The notes under the pieces are model-generated. The model was not told the origin of the DNA. It did no database searches and was given only the letters and a program-made list of their open reading frames with translations. From an uncultured Microbacteriaceae bacterium (GTDB lineage Bacteria; Actinomycetota; Actinomycetes; Actinomycetales; Microbacteriaceae), in the NCBI GenBank assembly GCA_937896185.1, contig CALBMG010000257.1, forward strand, positions 1-9,572: DNA of 9,572 nucleotides. Reading direction: 5' to 3'. The position numbers were made by a program, and so were the translations under genes. Shown here piece after piece: positions 1 to 7,533 of the stretch; position 1 is the stretch's first letter; each line of letters begins with the position of its first letter.

Positions 1-2
1 CC

Positions 3-977
3 GAGGGCAACCCCGTCTACCTGCGCGACATCTGGCCCTCGCCGGCCGAGGTGCAGACCACGATCGACGGCTGCATCGACGCCGACATGTACACCTCGCG
101 CTACGCCGACGTCTTCGCCGGCGACGAGCGTTGGCAGTCGCTGCCGACGCCCACCGGCGACACGTTCGCCTGGGACGCCGGGTCGACCTACGTGCGCAAG
201 CCCCCGTACTTCGACGGCATGACCCTCGAAACCAGCCCCGTTTCGGACATCACCGCAGCTCGGGTACTGGCAAAACTTGGTGACTCGGTCACCACCGACC
301 ACATTTCGCCCGCAGGTTCGATCAAGGCGGACAGCCCCGCAGGTCAGTACCTTGCAGCACACGGTGTGGCACGTGCAGACTTCAACTCGTACGGTTCACG
401 CCGTGGTAACCACGAGGTGATGATTCGCGGAACGTTTGCCAACATTCGTCTGAAGAACCAGCTTCTTGACGGTGTCGAGGGCGGATTCACCCGTGACTTC
501 ACCACTGCAGATGGCGCGCAGTCGTTCATTTACGACGCATCGGAGCACTACCAGGCTCAGGGCACCCCGCTCGTGATCCTCGCGGGCAAGGAATATGGTT
601 CGGGTTCGAGCCGTGACTGGGCCGCAAAGGGAACGCGTCTTCTGGGCGTTCGTGCCGTCATCGCGGAAACCTACGAGCGTATCCACCGATCCAATCTCAT
701 CGGTATGGGTGTCATTCCGCTGCAGTTCCCCGCCGGCCAGAACGCTGACTCGCTGGGACTGGACGGAACCGAGGAATTCGCGTTCCACGGTATCGAAGCC
801 CTCAATGACGGTGTCACCCCCGAGACTGTTCGAGTCGTGGCAACGCCCTCGGCTCACTCGGTTGCCGGAAAGCCGACCATCGAATTCGATGCAGTTGTGC
901 GCATCGACACCCCTGGTGAGGCCGACTACTACCGCAACGGTGGAATCCTCCAGTACGTATTGCGTTCGCTGGTCTAA
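3..977 (+). CDS. acnA: Aconitate hydratase, AcnA type, C-terminal part (5' end outside window)
   Basis: The frame is open from base 3, so only about the last 325 residues of a protein usually near 900 residues are present. Aconitase interconverts citrate and isocitrate through cis-aconitate in the cytosolic TCA cycle, using a [4Fe-4S] cluster; the cluster cysteines lie upstream of the window. Visible landmarks are KPPYFDGM (198-221) and, in the C-terminal swivel domain, [12 protein letters not shown] (about 282-317), [21 protein letters not shown] (about 393-458) and YGSGSSRDW (594-620). The Ser-Ser-Arg of the last motif (606-614) corresponds to the substrate-binding and catalytic serine/arginine pair of the family. 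The TAA stop is two bases before the dxs ATG, so the pair is probably one transcript. Codon usage changes abruptly near base 228, from almost exclusively G/C third positions to mixed (see findings). Identity is near certain; the uniform origin of the whole reading frame is not. Confidence 0.96.
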   Translation, partial: EGNPVYLRDIWPSPAEVQTTIDGCIDADMYTSRYADVFAGDERWQSLPTPTGDTFAWDAGSTYVRKPPYFDGMTLETSPVSDITAARVLAKLGDSVTTDHISPAGSIKADSPAGQYLAAHGVARADFNSYGSRRGNHEVMIRGTFANIRLKNQLLDGVEGGFTRDFTTADGAQSFIYDASEHYQAQGTPLVILAGKEYGSGSSRDWAAKGTRLLGVRAVIAETYERIHRSNLIGMGVIPLQFPAGQNADSLGLDGTEEFAFHGIEALNDGVTPETVRVVATPSAHSVAGKPTIEFDAVVRIDTPGEADYYRNGGILQYVLRSLV

Positions 978-979
978 CC

Positions 980-2878
980 ATGGGACTTGAATCCATTCGG
1001 ACACCCGAGGACCTGCGTGCCCTCGGGTGGTCCGAACTGGAATCATTGGCCGATGAAATCCGTGGCTTTCTGATTGAGAAGGTCGCGGTAACCGGCGGCC
1101 ACCTCGGCCCTAACCTGGGCGTGGTCGAATTGACCATTGCGATCCATCGCGTATTCAACTCGCCTCAGGATCCCATCATTTGGGATACCGGCCACCAGTC
1201 GTATGTACACAAGCTGCTCACGGGCCGCCAGGACTTCAGCCACCTGCGTGAAGCGGGGGGACTTGCGGGATACCCGCAACGTTCCGAATCAATTCACGAC
1301 GTAGTCGAAAGCTCGCACGCCTCAAGCTCGCTGTCGTGGGCGGACGGTATCTCGAAGGCATTCGAAATGACGGGCCAGGACGACCGTACCGTTGTCGCTG
1401 TCGTCGGTGACGGTGCATTGACGGGTGGTATGACGTGGGAAGCGCTGAATAACATTTCTCACGACAATTCGCGCCGCCTTGTGCTCGTTGTCAATGACAA
1501 CGGCCGTTCATACGCCCCAACCATCGGCGGAATTTCGCGTTTCCTCAGTGAGGTGCGCACGCGTCCCACTTATCGAAACCTTCACCACCTGTCGTGGGCG
1601 ATTGCACGACGACTGGGGGGGCCCGCACGGGCGTTCTATCGCGGTGTGCGTGGTGGAATCCACGGCTTCCTCTCGCGTTTTAGCAACAATGAGTCGCTCT
1701 ATTCGAACCTGGACATCAAATACATTGGTCCCGTCGACGGTCACAACATCAAAGATGTTGCCCGTGCACTGGAGCAGGCCCGTGACTATGGTTCACCCAC
1801 GATTGTGCATGTCATCACGGAAAAGGGTCACGGCTACGAACCCGCTCGGTCGCACATTGATGACCAGTTCCACGCGATTGGCCAGTTCGACCCTGCGACG
1901 GGAAAACCCACTTCGGGCGGTGGTCCTTCGTGGACGAGTGTGTTTGCACATGAGCTCGTATCGATTGGTGAGGATCGGCCCGATGTTGTTGCCATGACGG
2001 CAGCAATGCTGCGTCCCACCGGACTCGATAAATTTGCCGACCGTTTTCCTGCCAGGGTTTTCGACGTCGGAATCGCGGAACAACACGCGGTCACCAGCGC
2101 CGCCGGACTTGCTTTCGGTGGATTGCACCCCGTGGTGGCTGTCTATGCCACATTCATGGGACGAGCCTTTGACCAGGTGCTCATGGACGTTGCCCTGCAC
2201 AAGGCTGGAGTCACATTCGTGCTCGACCGTTCGGGTGTGACCGGCCCCGACGGTGCCAGCCACCACGGAATGTGGGATCTCGCAATGCTGCAGATCGTGC
2301 CCGGCATCCGAATTGCGGCGCCGCGGGACGAACATACTGTGCGAGCCGAACTGCGTGAAGCAGTGTCCGTCAACGACGCACCCACGGTGATCCGATTCCC
2401 CAAAGGCTCGGTACCCACGTCCATTCCCGCGGTGCGTACGCTCGATGACGGGGTTGACGTGCTGCACGAATCCGCATCACCCGACGTGCTCATCGTCGGA
2501 ATCGGCGCGATGGTTCCCGATGCTTTGCGCGTGGCAGAAATTTTGTCAGAAAACGGTGTCGGGTCGACCGTAGTTGACCCTCGATGGGTGATCCCCGTGC
2601 CTGCCAGCATCATAGATTTGGCTGCACGTCACCGCATCGTTGTGTCCATCGAGGACGGAATCCGAGTCGGTGGAGTGGGCACACGAATTCGTCAGGATCT
2701 GCGTGCCGCAGGAGTCGACACCGCGGTGGACGAACTCGGACTGCCCGATGAATTCCTCGAACACGACACCCGTGAACACATTCTGGAACGTGTGGGACTC
2801 ACGCCACAGGCCATCGCCGCCAACCTCTTGTCCCAGTTGCGCGGAGAAAAAGTCCCTCACGCAAAACCACTCGACTAG
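980..2878 (+). CDS. dxs: 1-deoxy-D-xylulose-5-phosphate synthase
   Basis: This is a complete 632-residue protein, a normal length for Dxs. It condenses pyruvate and D-glyceraldehyde 3-phosphate to 1-deoxy-D-xylulose 5-phosphate with release of CO2, the thiamine-diphosphate-dependent entry step of the MEP isoprenoid pathway in the cytosol; the product also feeds thiamine and pyridoxal synthesis in many bacteria. The N-terminal domain has GGHLGPNLG (residues 39-47, with the active-site His41), DTGHQSYVHK (69-78) and the ThDP/metal motif GDGALTGG (143-150) closed by VNDNG (171-175). The transketolase-type pyrimidine domain has DVGIAEQHAVT (362-372), in which Glu367 is the expected cofactor-activating glutamate. 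A transketolase C-terminal domain follows from about residue 500. The ATG at 980 fits the family N-terminus. No Shine-Dalgarno sequence precedes it and acnA ends two bases upstream, which suggests translational coupling. The TAG stop overlaps the stop of convergent fadB. Confidence 0.98.
   Translation: MGLESIRTPEDLRALGWSELESLADEIRGFLIEKVAVTGGHLGPNLGVVELTIAIHRVFNSPQDPIIWDTGHQSYVHKLLTGRQDFSHLREAGGLAGYPQRSESIHDVVESSHASSSLSWADGISKAFEMTGQDDRTVVAVVGDGALTGGMTWEALNNISHDNSRRLVLVVNDNGRSYAPTIGGISRFLSEVRTRPTYRNLHHLSWAIARRLGGPARAFYRGVRGGIHGFLSRFSNNESLYSNLDIKYIGPVDGHNIKDVARALEQARDYGSPTIVHVITEKGHGYEPARSHIDDQFHAIGQFDPATGKPTSGGGPSWTSVFAHELVSIGEDRPDVVAMTAAMLRPTGLDKFADRFPARVFDVGIAEQHAVTSAAGLAFGGLHPVVAVYATFMGRAFDQVLMDVALHKAGVTFVLDRSGVTGPDGASHHGMWDLAMLQIVPGIRIAAPRDEHTVRAELREAVSVNDAPTVIRFPKGSVPTSIPAVRTLDDGVDVLHESASPDVLIVGIGAMVPDALRVAEILSENGVGSTVVDPRWVIPVPASIIDLAARHRIVVSIEDGIRVGGVGTRIRQDLRAAGVDTAVDELGLPDEFLEHDTREHILERVGLTPQAIAANLLSQLRGEKVPHAKPLD
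2875..2878. other. Shared CTAG: overlapping stop codons of dxs and fadB
   Basis: The palindrome CTAG serves both strands. Bases 2876-2878 are TAG for dxs (+), and the complement of 2875-2877 is TAG for fadB (-). The two convergent genes therefore overlap by four bases with no intergenic space for a terminator. Transcripts from each side must either end inside the opposite gene or run into it. Confidence 0.95.
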
Positions 2879-5004
2879 GAAGCGGCGACTCCACGGATCG
2901 GAGGAGTGTGAAACGTCCCACCGAATGCGCGCTGAGACGCTCCACAGCGGTCAAGGTAGGGCGTTAATCCGCCCAAATGCAAAGGCCATCCAGCTCCCAG
3001 GATCATGCACAGATCGATGTCTTCGGCGCTGTGCACGACGTTCTCGTCGAGCATGATGCGGACCTCGCGCGCGAGAGAGTCCACCAGTGCGCCATAAACC
3101 TCTGAAAGAGTCGAAGGGTGGTTGCCCTCCGCCGACAGACGCAGTGCTTCGGCGCTCAAACCTGATCGTTTTCCCGCGGTATCGCGTTCGAACAAACCCG
3201 TGCCTTCGGCGAGTACATGCAGATTGTGGGACGTGTAGAAACGTTCGGGTGCATACCCCGCCATCGAGTCGAGGACATGTGCCCCCACCTTGAGCCCGAT
3301 CAGGTCGAGCAGCACGAACGCGTTCATCGGAAGTCCGAGGGGGGACATTGCCTGGATAATCGTGTCGACGTCAGTCCCGTTGTCGAACGCCCGCATTGCT
3401 TCTCCCAGGAAAACTCCGAGAAGCCGGTTCACGACGAAACCGGTGGCGTCGGCGGTAATCACGGCAGTTTTGCGCAACGAACGGGCCAACGACAGCGCTG
3501 TTGCGAGGGTGACATCGTTCGTGTCCGGCGCATTAACGATCTCTACGAGCGGCATCACGGCGACGGGGTTAAAGAAGTGGAAACCCACGAGTCGCTCCGG
3601 TCGTTGCAGTACCGAAGCCATATCGGCTACCGACAGTGACGACGTGTTCGTTGCGAGGATCGCTTCGGCGGCAACAACATGTTCCACTCGTCGGAAAACA
3701 TCCTGCTTGACGCCCAATTCCTCGAATACGGCCTCTATCACCAGATCGCAGTCATGAAAATCTGCGATGTCGACGGTGCCGGACACCAAAGACGCGAAAC
3801 GGTTGAGCTCGTCAGGGGTCACGGCGCCTCGTGCGAGTTGCGTTGCCATCTCACCGTGCATGTACGACAGGCCCTTGTCGATTCGTTCCTGTGAAACATC
3901 GGTGATGATCACCGGAACGCCGAGTCGACGAGCAAACAACATGGCAAACTGGCTGGCCATGAGGCCCGCACCGACCACTCCGACCTTACGGATAGGTCGA
4001 GACAGTGAGAGGTCGGGGGCGCCCTGAGGGGATTTGGCGTGCTTGTTGACCAGCGTGAATCCATACAGTGAAGCTCGGAATTGATCCGACACGATCATGT
4101 CAGAGAGTGCCACGTCCTCACGGGTGAACGCGGCCGTGGCGTCATCGTCCTTTGCCGCGGTGACGAGGTCCAGAGCCTTCGTGACTGCGAGCGAGGGGAC
4201 ACCAACCTTGTCGACAATTTCTTTTCGCTTCAGTGCAACAGCGGCATCCCACGTGACCGTTCTTTCCACCTTGCCGGGACGGAAGGGGCGTGGGACGGTT
4301 TCACCACCAATGACTCGGTCGGCCCACGTCAGTGAATCCTCGATGAACCGCACCGGGCTAAAGATTTCGTCAGCGATTCCCAAGTCCTTGATCTGGCGGG
4401 CATCCAGCATGCGGTTGTTGCGTGCTGGATTGTCGATAATCACGCTCAACGCTTTGTCGACACCGATGAGGTTCGGCAGCAGGAATGCACCACCCCAGCC
4501 GGGCACCAGTCCCAGATAAGTTTCGGGAAGCGCCAAGTTGCGTGCTGCACGGGATACGGAGCGATAGTGGGCGTTCAGCGCCACCTCAAGCCCTCCGCCC
4601 AACGCTGTGCCGTTGATGAAAGCAAAGCTGGGAACTCCCAGTGTTGCCAACTTGCCGAGAGCATAATGTCCGAGCCGTGACACGGTCTCTGCGGCCGACT
4701 TGTCGGGAAGCGAACCCATCAATCCCAGATCGGCTCCGGCAGCAAGTACACCGTCGACACCCGTGATGGCGACACCGTTGATGGCGCGTTCGGCTGCTCG
4801 TGTCGCCAGTTCGTCCAGTGCATCTGCCAATTCGAGCAGGCCACGTGGGCCCAACGTGGCTGGTCGCCTCGGGCCCAAACCGTTGTCCAGGGTGATGAGC
4901 GCCAGAACCCGGCCGCTGGGCAGGCGAACGTCACGTACAAACGTGTGAGTGACGGTTTCTGTGGGTGTCAGCTCAATCAGTCGACTGATGTCGGACTCGT
5001 TCAT
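2875..5004 (-). CDS. fadB: Fatty acid oxidation alpha subunit: enoyl-CoA hydratase / 3-hydroxyacyl-CoA dehydrogenase
   Basis: This 709-residue protein has the FadB layout. An N-terminal crotonase domain hydrates 2-enoyl-CoA, and a central and C-terminal domain oxidises L-3-hydroxyacyl-CoA with NAD+. In the crotonase part, AAGADLGLM (88-96) is the oxyanion-hole loop. GGGLEVAL (136-143) and LPETYLGLVPGWGG (159-172) supply Glu140 and Glu161, matching the two catalytic glutamates of E. coli FadB. The dehydrogenase part begins at about residue 339 with VGVVGAGLMA, whose GxGxxA (345-350) binds NAD. It continues with ATNTSSLS (451-458) and HFFNP (476-480), where His476 and Glu488 are spaced as in the known His-Glu dyad, then a second helical 3HCDH region. 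I place the start at the ATG at 5004-5002 rather than an upstream in-frame codon, because the N-terminus then reads MNESDISRL and the ATG overlaps the fadA stop as ATGA. There is no independent Shine-Dalgarno sequence, so it is probably coupled to fadA. The exact chain-length preference cannot be read from sequence. Confidence 0.95.
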   Translation of the reverse strand: MNESDISRLIELTPTETVTHTFVRDVRLPSGRVLALITLDNGLGPRRPATLGPRGLLELADALDELATRAAERAINGVAITGVDGVLAAGADLGLMGSLPDKSAAETVSRLGHYALGKLATLGVPSFAFINGTALGGGLEVALNAHYRSVSRAARNLALPETYLGLVPGWGGAFLLPNLIGVDKALSVIIDNPARNNRMLDARQIKDLGIADEIFSPVRFIEDSLTWADRVIGGETVPRPFRPGKVERTVTWDAAVALKRKEIVDKVGVPSLAVTKALDLVTAAKDDDATAAFTREDVALSDMIVSDQFRASLYGFTLVNKHAKSPQGAPDLSLSRPIRKVGVVGAGLMASQFAMLFARRLGVPVIITDVSQERIDKGLSYMHGEMATQLARGAVTPDELNRFASLVSGTVDIADFHDCDLVIEAVFEELGVKQDVFRRVEHVVAAEAILATNTSSLSVADMASVLQRPERLVGFHFFNPVAVMPLVEIVNAPDTNDVTLATALSLARSLRKTAVITADATGFVVNRLLGVFLGEAMRAFDNGTDVDTIIQAMSPLGLPMNAFVLLDLIGLKVGAHVLDSMAGYAPERFYTSHNLHVLAEGTGLFERDTAGKRSGLSAEALRLSAEGNHPSTLSEVYGALVDSLAREVRIMLDENVVHSAEDIDLCMILGAGWPLHLGGLTPYLDRCGASQRAFGGTFHTPPIRGVAAS

Positions 5005-6191
5005 GACTGAACACCGCGAAAGTGGGGGTTTTCCCACACAATGGTTCCGCCCTGACCGAGTCCAACACACATAGTGGTGATGCCATAGCGAACATCGGGT
5101 CGGATTGTGAACTGCTCAGCCAGTTGAATCATCAATCGCACTCCGCTGGATGCCAAGGGGTGACCAAATGCTATTGCCCCACCCCACGGGTTTACACGGG
5201 GGTCGTCGTCGGCAATTCCATAGTGGTCAAGCAGCGACAACACCTGTACAGCAAAAGCCTCGTTGGCCTCGATGATTCCGATGTCATCCATTGTCAGGCC
5301 TGCTTTCGCCAGGGCCTTTTCCGTTGCGGGAACGGGGCCCAGACCCATCAGGTCAGGTTCGACTCCCGCGAATGCAAATGACACCATCCGCATTTTCGGG
5401 TGCAGTCCGAACTCGCGCACCGCATCGTCCCCGGCTAACAGGGCAACGGTGGCGCCGTCGGTCAGGGGTGACGCGTTACCGGGCGTGATGTTGCCGTGTT
5501 CGCGGAACGGGGTCTTCAAACCGGCAAGACCATCCAGCGTTGTTCCCGGACGCAATTGCTCGTCCCGATCGACCAGCGTGACACCTGTCGACGTTTCCAC
5601 TGCAACCGGAACGAGGTGGGGCTGAATATGGCCCTGTTCGTAGGCCGTAGCCGCTTTGAGCTGTGAACGTAGTGCAAATTCGTCGCTGCGCAATTTGGTG
5701 AGGTGGGGGAGTCGGTCGTGCAAATTTTCGGCTGTATAACCCATGTTGAGGGCGGCGCTGGTAAAAATTCCTTCGGCCAGGAACCGGGGATTTGCATGCT
5801 CTGCGAAGTTCATGGGGTGTCGGCCCATGTGCTCAACGCCCCCGGCGAGTGCCACATCGTAGGAGCCCATTCCAATTGCGGATCCCATCGTTGTGACAGC
5901 AGTCATCGCACCGGCGCACATGCGATCAATTGCGAATCCGGGAACGGTTTCAGGGATGCCCGCCAACAGTCCCACAGTGCGCCCCAACGTCAGCCCCTGG
6001 TCACCTTGTTGTGTTGTCGCGGCGATGGCAATGTCGTCAATGCGGTCTGCGGGTACCGAGGGGTTGCGATTCATCAAACCCACAACCGCTTTGACCATGA
6101 GATCATCTGCGCGCAAGGTCCAATAGGCGCCCTTTTCGCCGGCGCGTGCGAAGGGGGTGCGAACACCATCCACAAAAAAGACGTTGGCCAC
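5001..6191 (-). CDS. fadA: Acetyl-CoA C-acyltransferase (thiolase, beta-oxidation beta subunit)
   Basis: This 396-residue thiolase cleaves 3-ketoacyl-CoA with CoA to give acetyl-CoA and a shortened acyl-CoA, the last step of beta-oxidation; it is expected to form a complex with the adjacent FadB. The nucleophilic cysteine is Cys92 in DRMCAGAM (89-96). NEAFA (310-314), GHPLASSG (343-350, with His344) and MCVGLGQGG (374-382, with Cys375 as general acid/base) complete the active site. GNASPLTDGA (238-247) is also typical. The start is the GTG at 6191-6189, because an AAGGAGG lies seven bases upstream and the N-terminus then reads MANVFFVDGVRTPF, as in homologues. A longer frame back to 6224 exists but would read through that ribosome-binding site. 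The TGA stop overlaps the fadB ATG by four bases. The 49 bases up to the RNase D stop show no convincing terminator, so the gene probably belongs to the upstream operon. It could act on short acyl chains in acetoacetyl-CoA metabolism instead, but pairing with fadB favours beta-oxidation. Confidence 0.95.
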   Translation of the reverse strand: MANVFFVDGVRTPFARAGEKGAYWTLRADDLMVKAVVGLMNRNPSVPADRIDDIAIAATTQQGDQGLTLGRTVGLLAGIPETVPGFAIDRMCAGAMTAVTTMGSAIGMGSYDVALAGGVEHMGRHPMNFAEHANPRFLAEGIFTSAALNMGYTAENLHDRLPHLTKLRSDEFALRSQLKAATAYEQGHIQPHLVPVAVETSTGVTLVDRDEQLRPGTTLDGLAGLKTPFREHGNITPGNASPLTDGATVALLAGDDAVREFGLHPKMRMVSFAFAGVEPDLMGLGPVPATEKALAKAGLTMDDIGIIEANEAFAVQVLSLLDHYGIADDDPRVNPWGGAIAFGHPLASSGVRLMIQLAEQFTIRPDVRYGITTMCVGLGQGGTIVWENPHFRGVQS

Positions 6192-6198
6192 GGTAATG

Positions 6199-6205
6199 CC
6201 TCCTT
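6199..6205 (-). promoter_or_regulatory. Strong Shine-Dalgarno sequence of fadA
   Basis: The - strand reads AAGGAGG, then CATTACC (7 bases), then GTG. It is the best match to the anti-Shine-Dalgarno sequence in this window, and it fixes the thiolase start at 6191. The other genes on this strand have weak or no such site, so fadA may be translated more efficiently than its operon partners. Confidence 0.85.
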
Positions 6206-6240
6206 GCATCGCGGTGCAGAACACTCAACCGTGGTCCGCT

Positions 6241-7533
6241 TTATTCCTCAATCTTAGGGTTTTTATCGTCGCTTGCGGAGATGGCCTCGGCAATTAGCCA
6301 TGCGGTCGCCTCTACTTGCCAGGGTCGTGCCCCCGACTCAGTCAAATGGGCGGCAACGGCAAGAGTGTCTGCGGGTACAGGCGGTTCCCAACAAATTTTG
6401 CGCACAAAATCGGGGGTCAACAGGTTTTCCACCGGAATATCACGTTGTTCGGCTTCTGCAAGCAAAGCTTCTCGAACAGAGGTGAAACGGGCAAAGGCAT
6501 CGGGATGCCGATCTTTCCAGTTCCTTGGGTTTGGCAACCCAACGGAAGCCCCACGAACCGCGGGAAGATCCTTTGTCGTCGTCCCGTCCTGAATTGCTTT
6601 CCACCAGCGGGGAAGTTCCGTGCGACTAAATCGGCCATGAAATTGGCGCAACGATGCCAACTGGTTGACTGTTGTCGGCTCGGCCAGCACCGCAGCAATG
6701 ATCGAAGATTCGGGCAGAACACGCCCTGGAGCAATATCGCGTTCGCGCGCAAAAACATCTCGAGCGCGCCACAATTCACGTGCAATAGCAAGATTGCGTT
6801 GGCCGCGCACGGATTGCAGGCCCGACATGCGACGCCAGGGTTCGGCCTTGGGCGGTGCAGGTTTCCACTGGGTCAGGTGACGGAATTCTTGTTCCGCAAT
6901 CGACCATTTGTCCGCCTGCACAAGCCGTTCATAAACCGCATCTCGCAGGTTTGGCAGTACCTCGACATCGAGTGCGGCATAGTGCAGCCATTCCTCGGGC
7001 AGTGGGCGGGTCGACCAGTTCGCTGCGGAGTGCTCCTTTGCCAGATGCAATCCGAGAAGCTCGGCAACCACGGTGCCCAAGCCCACACGCGGAAGACCCA
7101 AAAGCCGTGAGCCCAGTTCGGTGTCAAAAATTCGCGACGGCACCAGCCCCAGCTCAGCGAGGCATGCGAGGTCTTGGGTTGCGGCATGGAAAATCCACTC
7201 CTCGTCGCCGATAACATCCATAAGCGGGGACAGATCATTGAGCGCGACAGGGTCGAAAAGGTGTGTTCCGCCTCCGCGTCGGCTGACCTGAATCAGATAA
7301 GCGCGTGCTGAATATGTGAAACCGCTGGCACGTTCCGCATCCACTGCGACAGGACCGTGGCCCTGTGACAGCTCTTCTAGAGCGGTGACGAAATCATCGT
7401 CAGTGTCCACCACGCGAGGGGGACGGGCCACCGTTGCTGCGGGCAACGGTGTTTCGGCTAGCGGCTCGTTAATGGGACAACACCATCCGGGAGAGGGGGG
7501 AAACCGGCCAACGTACACACGAACTCGGCCCAC
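6241..7533 (-). CDS. rnd: Ribonuclease D-like 3'-5' exonuclease with HRDC domain
   Basis: Numbered from the outermost start at 7533 (430 residues), this is a DEDDy exonuclease fused to an HRDC domain. Proteins of this kind trim 3' ends of stable RNAs such as tRNA precursors. Exo I is VAVDAERAS (62-70, Asp65 and Glu67), Exo II is HAATQDLACL (116-125, Asp121), and Exo III is HYAALDVEVL (184-193, Tyr185 and Asp189). All four metal-binding acids and the tyrosine are present, so it should be active. The HRDC nucleic-acid-binding region runs from about residue 243 to 312, and a further C-terminal extension ends in a Lys/Glu-rich tail. The start is unresolved. The GTG at 7533 overlaps DUF3000 by 76 bases and its first 20 residues are only an out-of-frame reading of DUF3000. 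Other in-frame options are GTG at 7518, GTG at 7431 or an unusual ATT at 7473; none has a Shine-Dalgarno sequence. The substrate in actinobacteria is not established. Confidence 0.9.
   Translation of the reverse strand: MGRVRVYVGRFPPSPGWCCPINEPLAETPLPAATVARPPRVVDTDDDFVTALEELSQGHGPVAVDAERASGFTYSARAYLIQVSRRGGGTHLFDPVALNDLSPLMDVIGDEEWIFHAATQDLACLAELGLVPSRIFDTELGSRLLGLPRVGLGTVVAELLGLHLAKEHSAANWSTRPLPEEWLHYAALDVEVLPNLRDAVYERLVQADKWSIAEQEFRHLTQWKPAPPKAEPWRRMSGLQSVRGQRNLAIARELWRARDVFARERDIAPGRVLPESSIIAAVLAEPTTVNQLASLRQFHGRFSRTELPRWWKAIQDGTTTKDLPAVRGASVGLPNPRNWKDRHPDAFARFTSVREALLAEAEQRDIPVENLLTPDFVRKICWEPPVPADTLAVAAHLTESGARPWQVEATAWLIAEAISASDDKNPKIEE

Noticed and set aside
396..1046. Open frame (216 codons) on the - strand opposite acnA and the dxs start
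   Set aside because: It is antisense to two well-identified genes, shows no domain, and such shadow frames are expected in GC-rich coding DNA.
1793..2467. Open frame (224 codons) on the - strand opposite dxs
   Set aside because: It overlaps the conserved Dxs core. The translation is His/Gly-rich and domain-free, consistent with a codon-bias shadow.
2888..2907. Inverted repeat ACTCC ... GGAGT just past the dxs stop as a possible terminator
   Set aside because: The stem is only five pairs with a ten-base loop and no following T-run, and it lies inside the fadB coding sequence, so it is more likely chance.
6316..7110. Long open frame (264 codons) on the + strand opposite RNase D
   Set aside because: It lies wholly antisense to a gene with all exonuclease motifs, its translation is rich in Arg, Pro and Cys without any recognisable domain, and it has no plausible ribosome-binding site or conserved motif.
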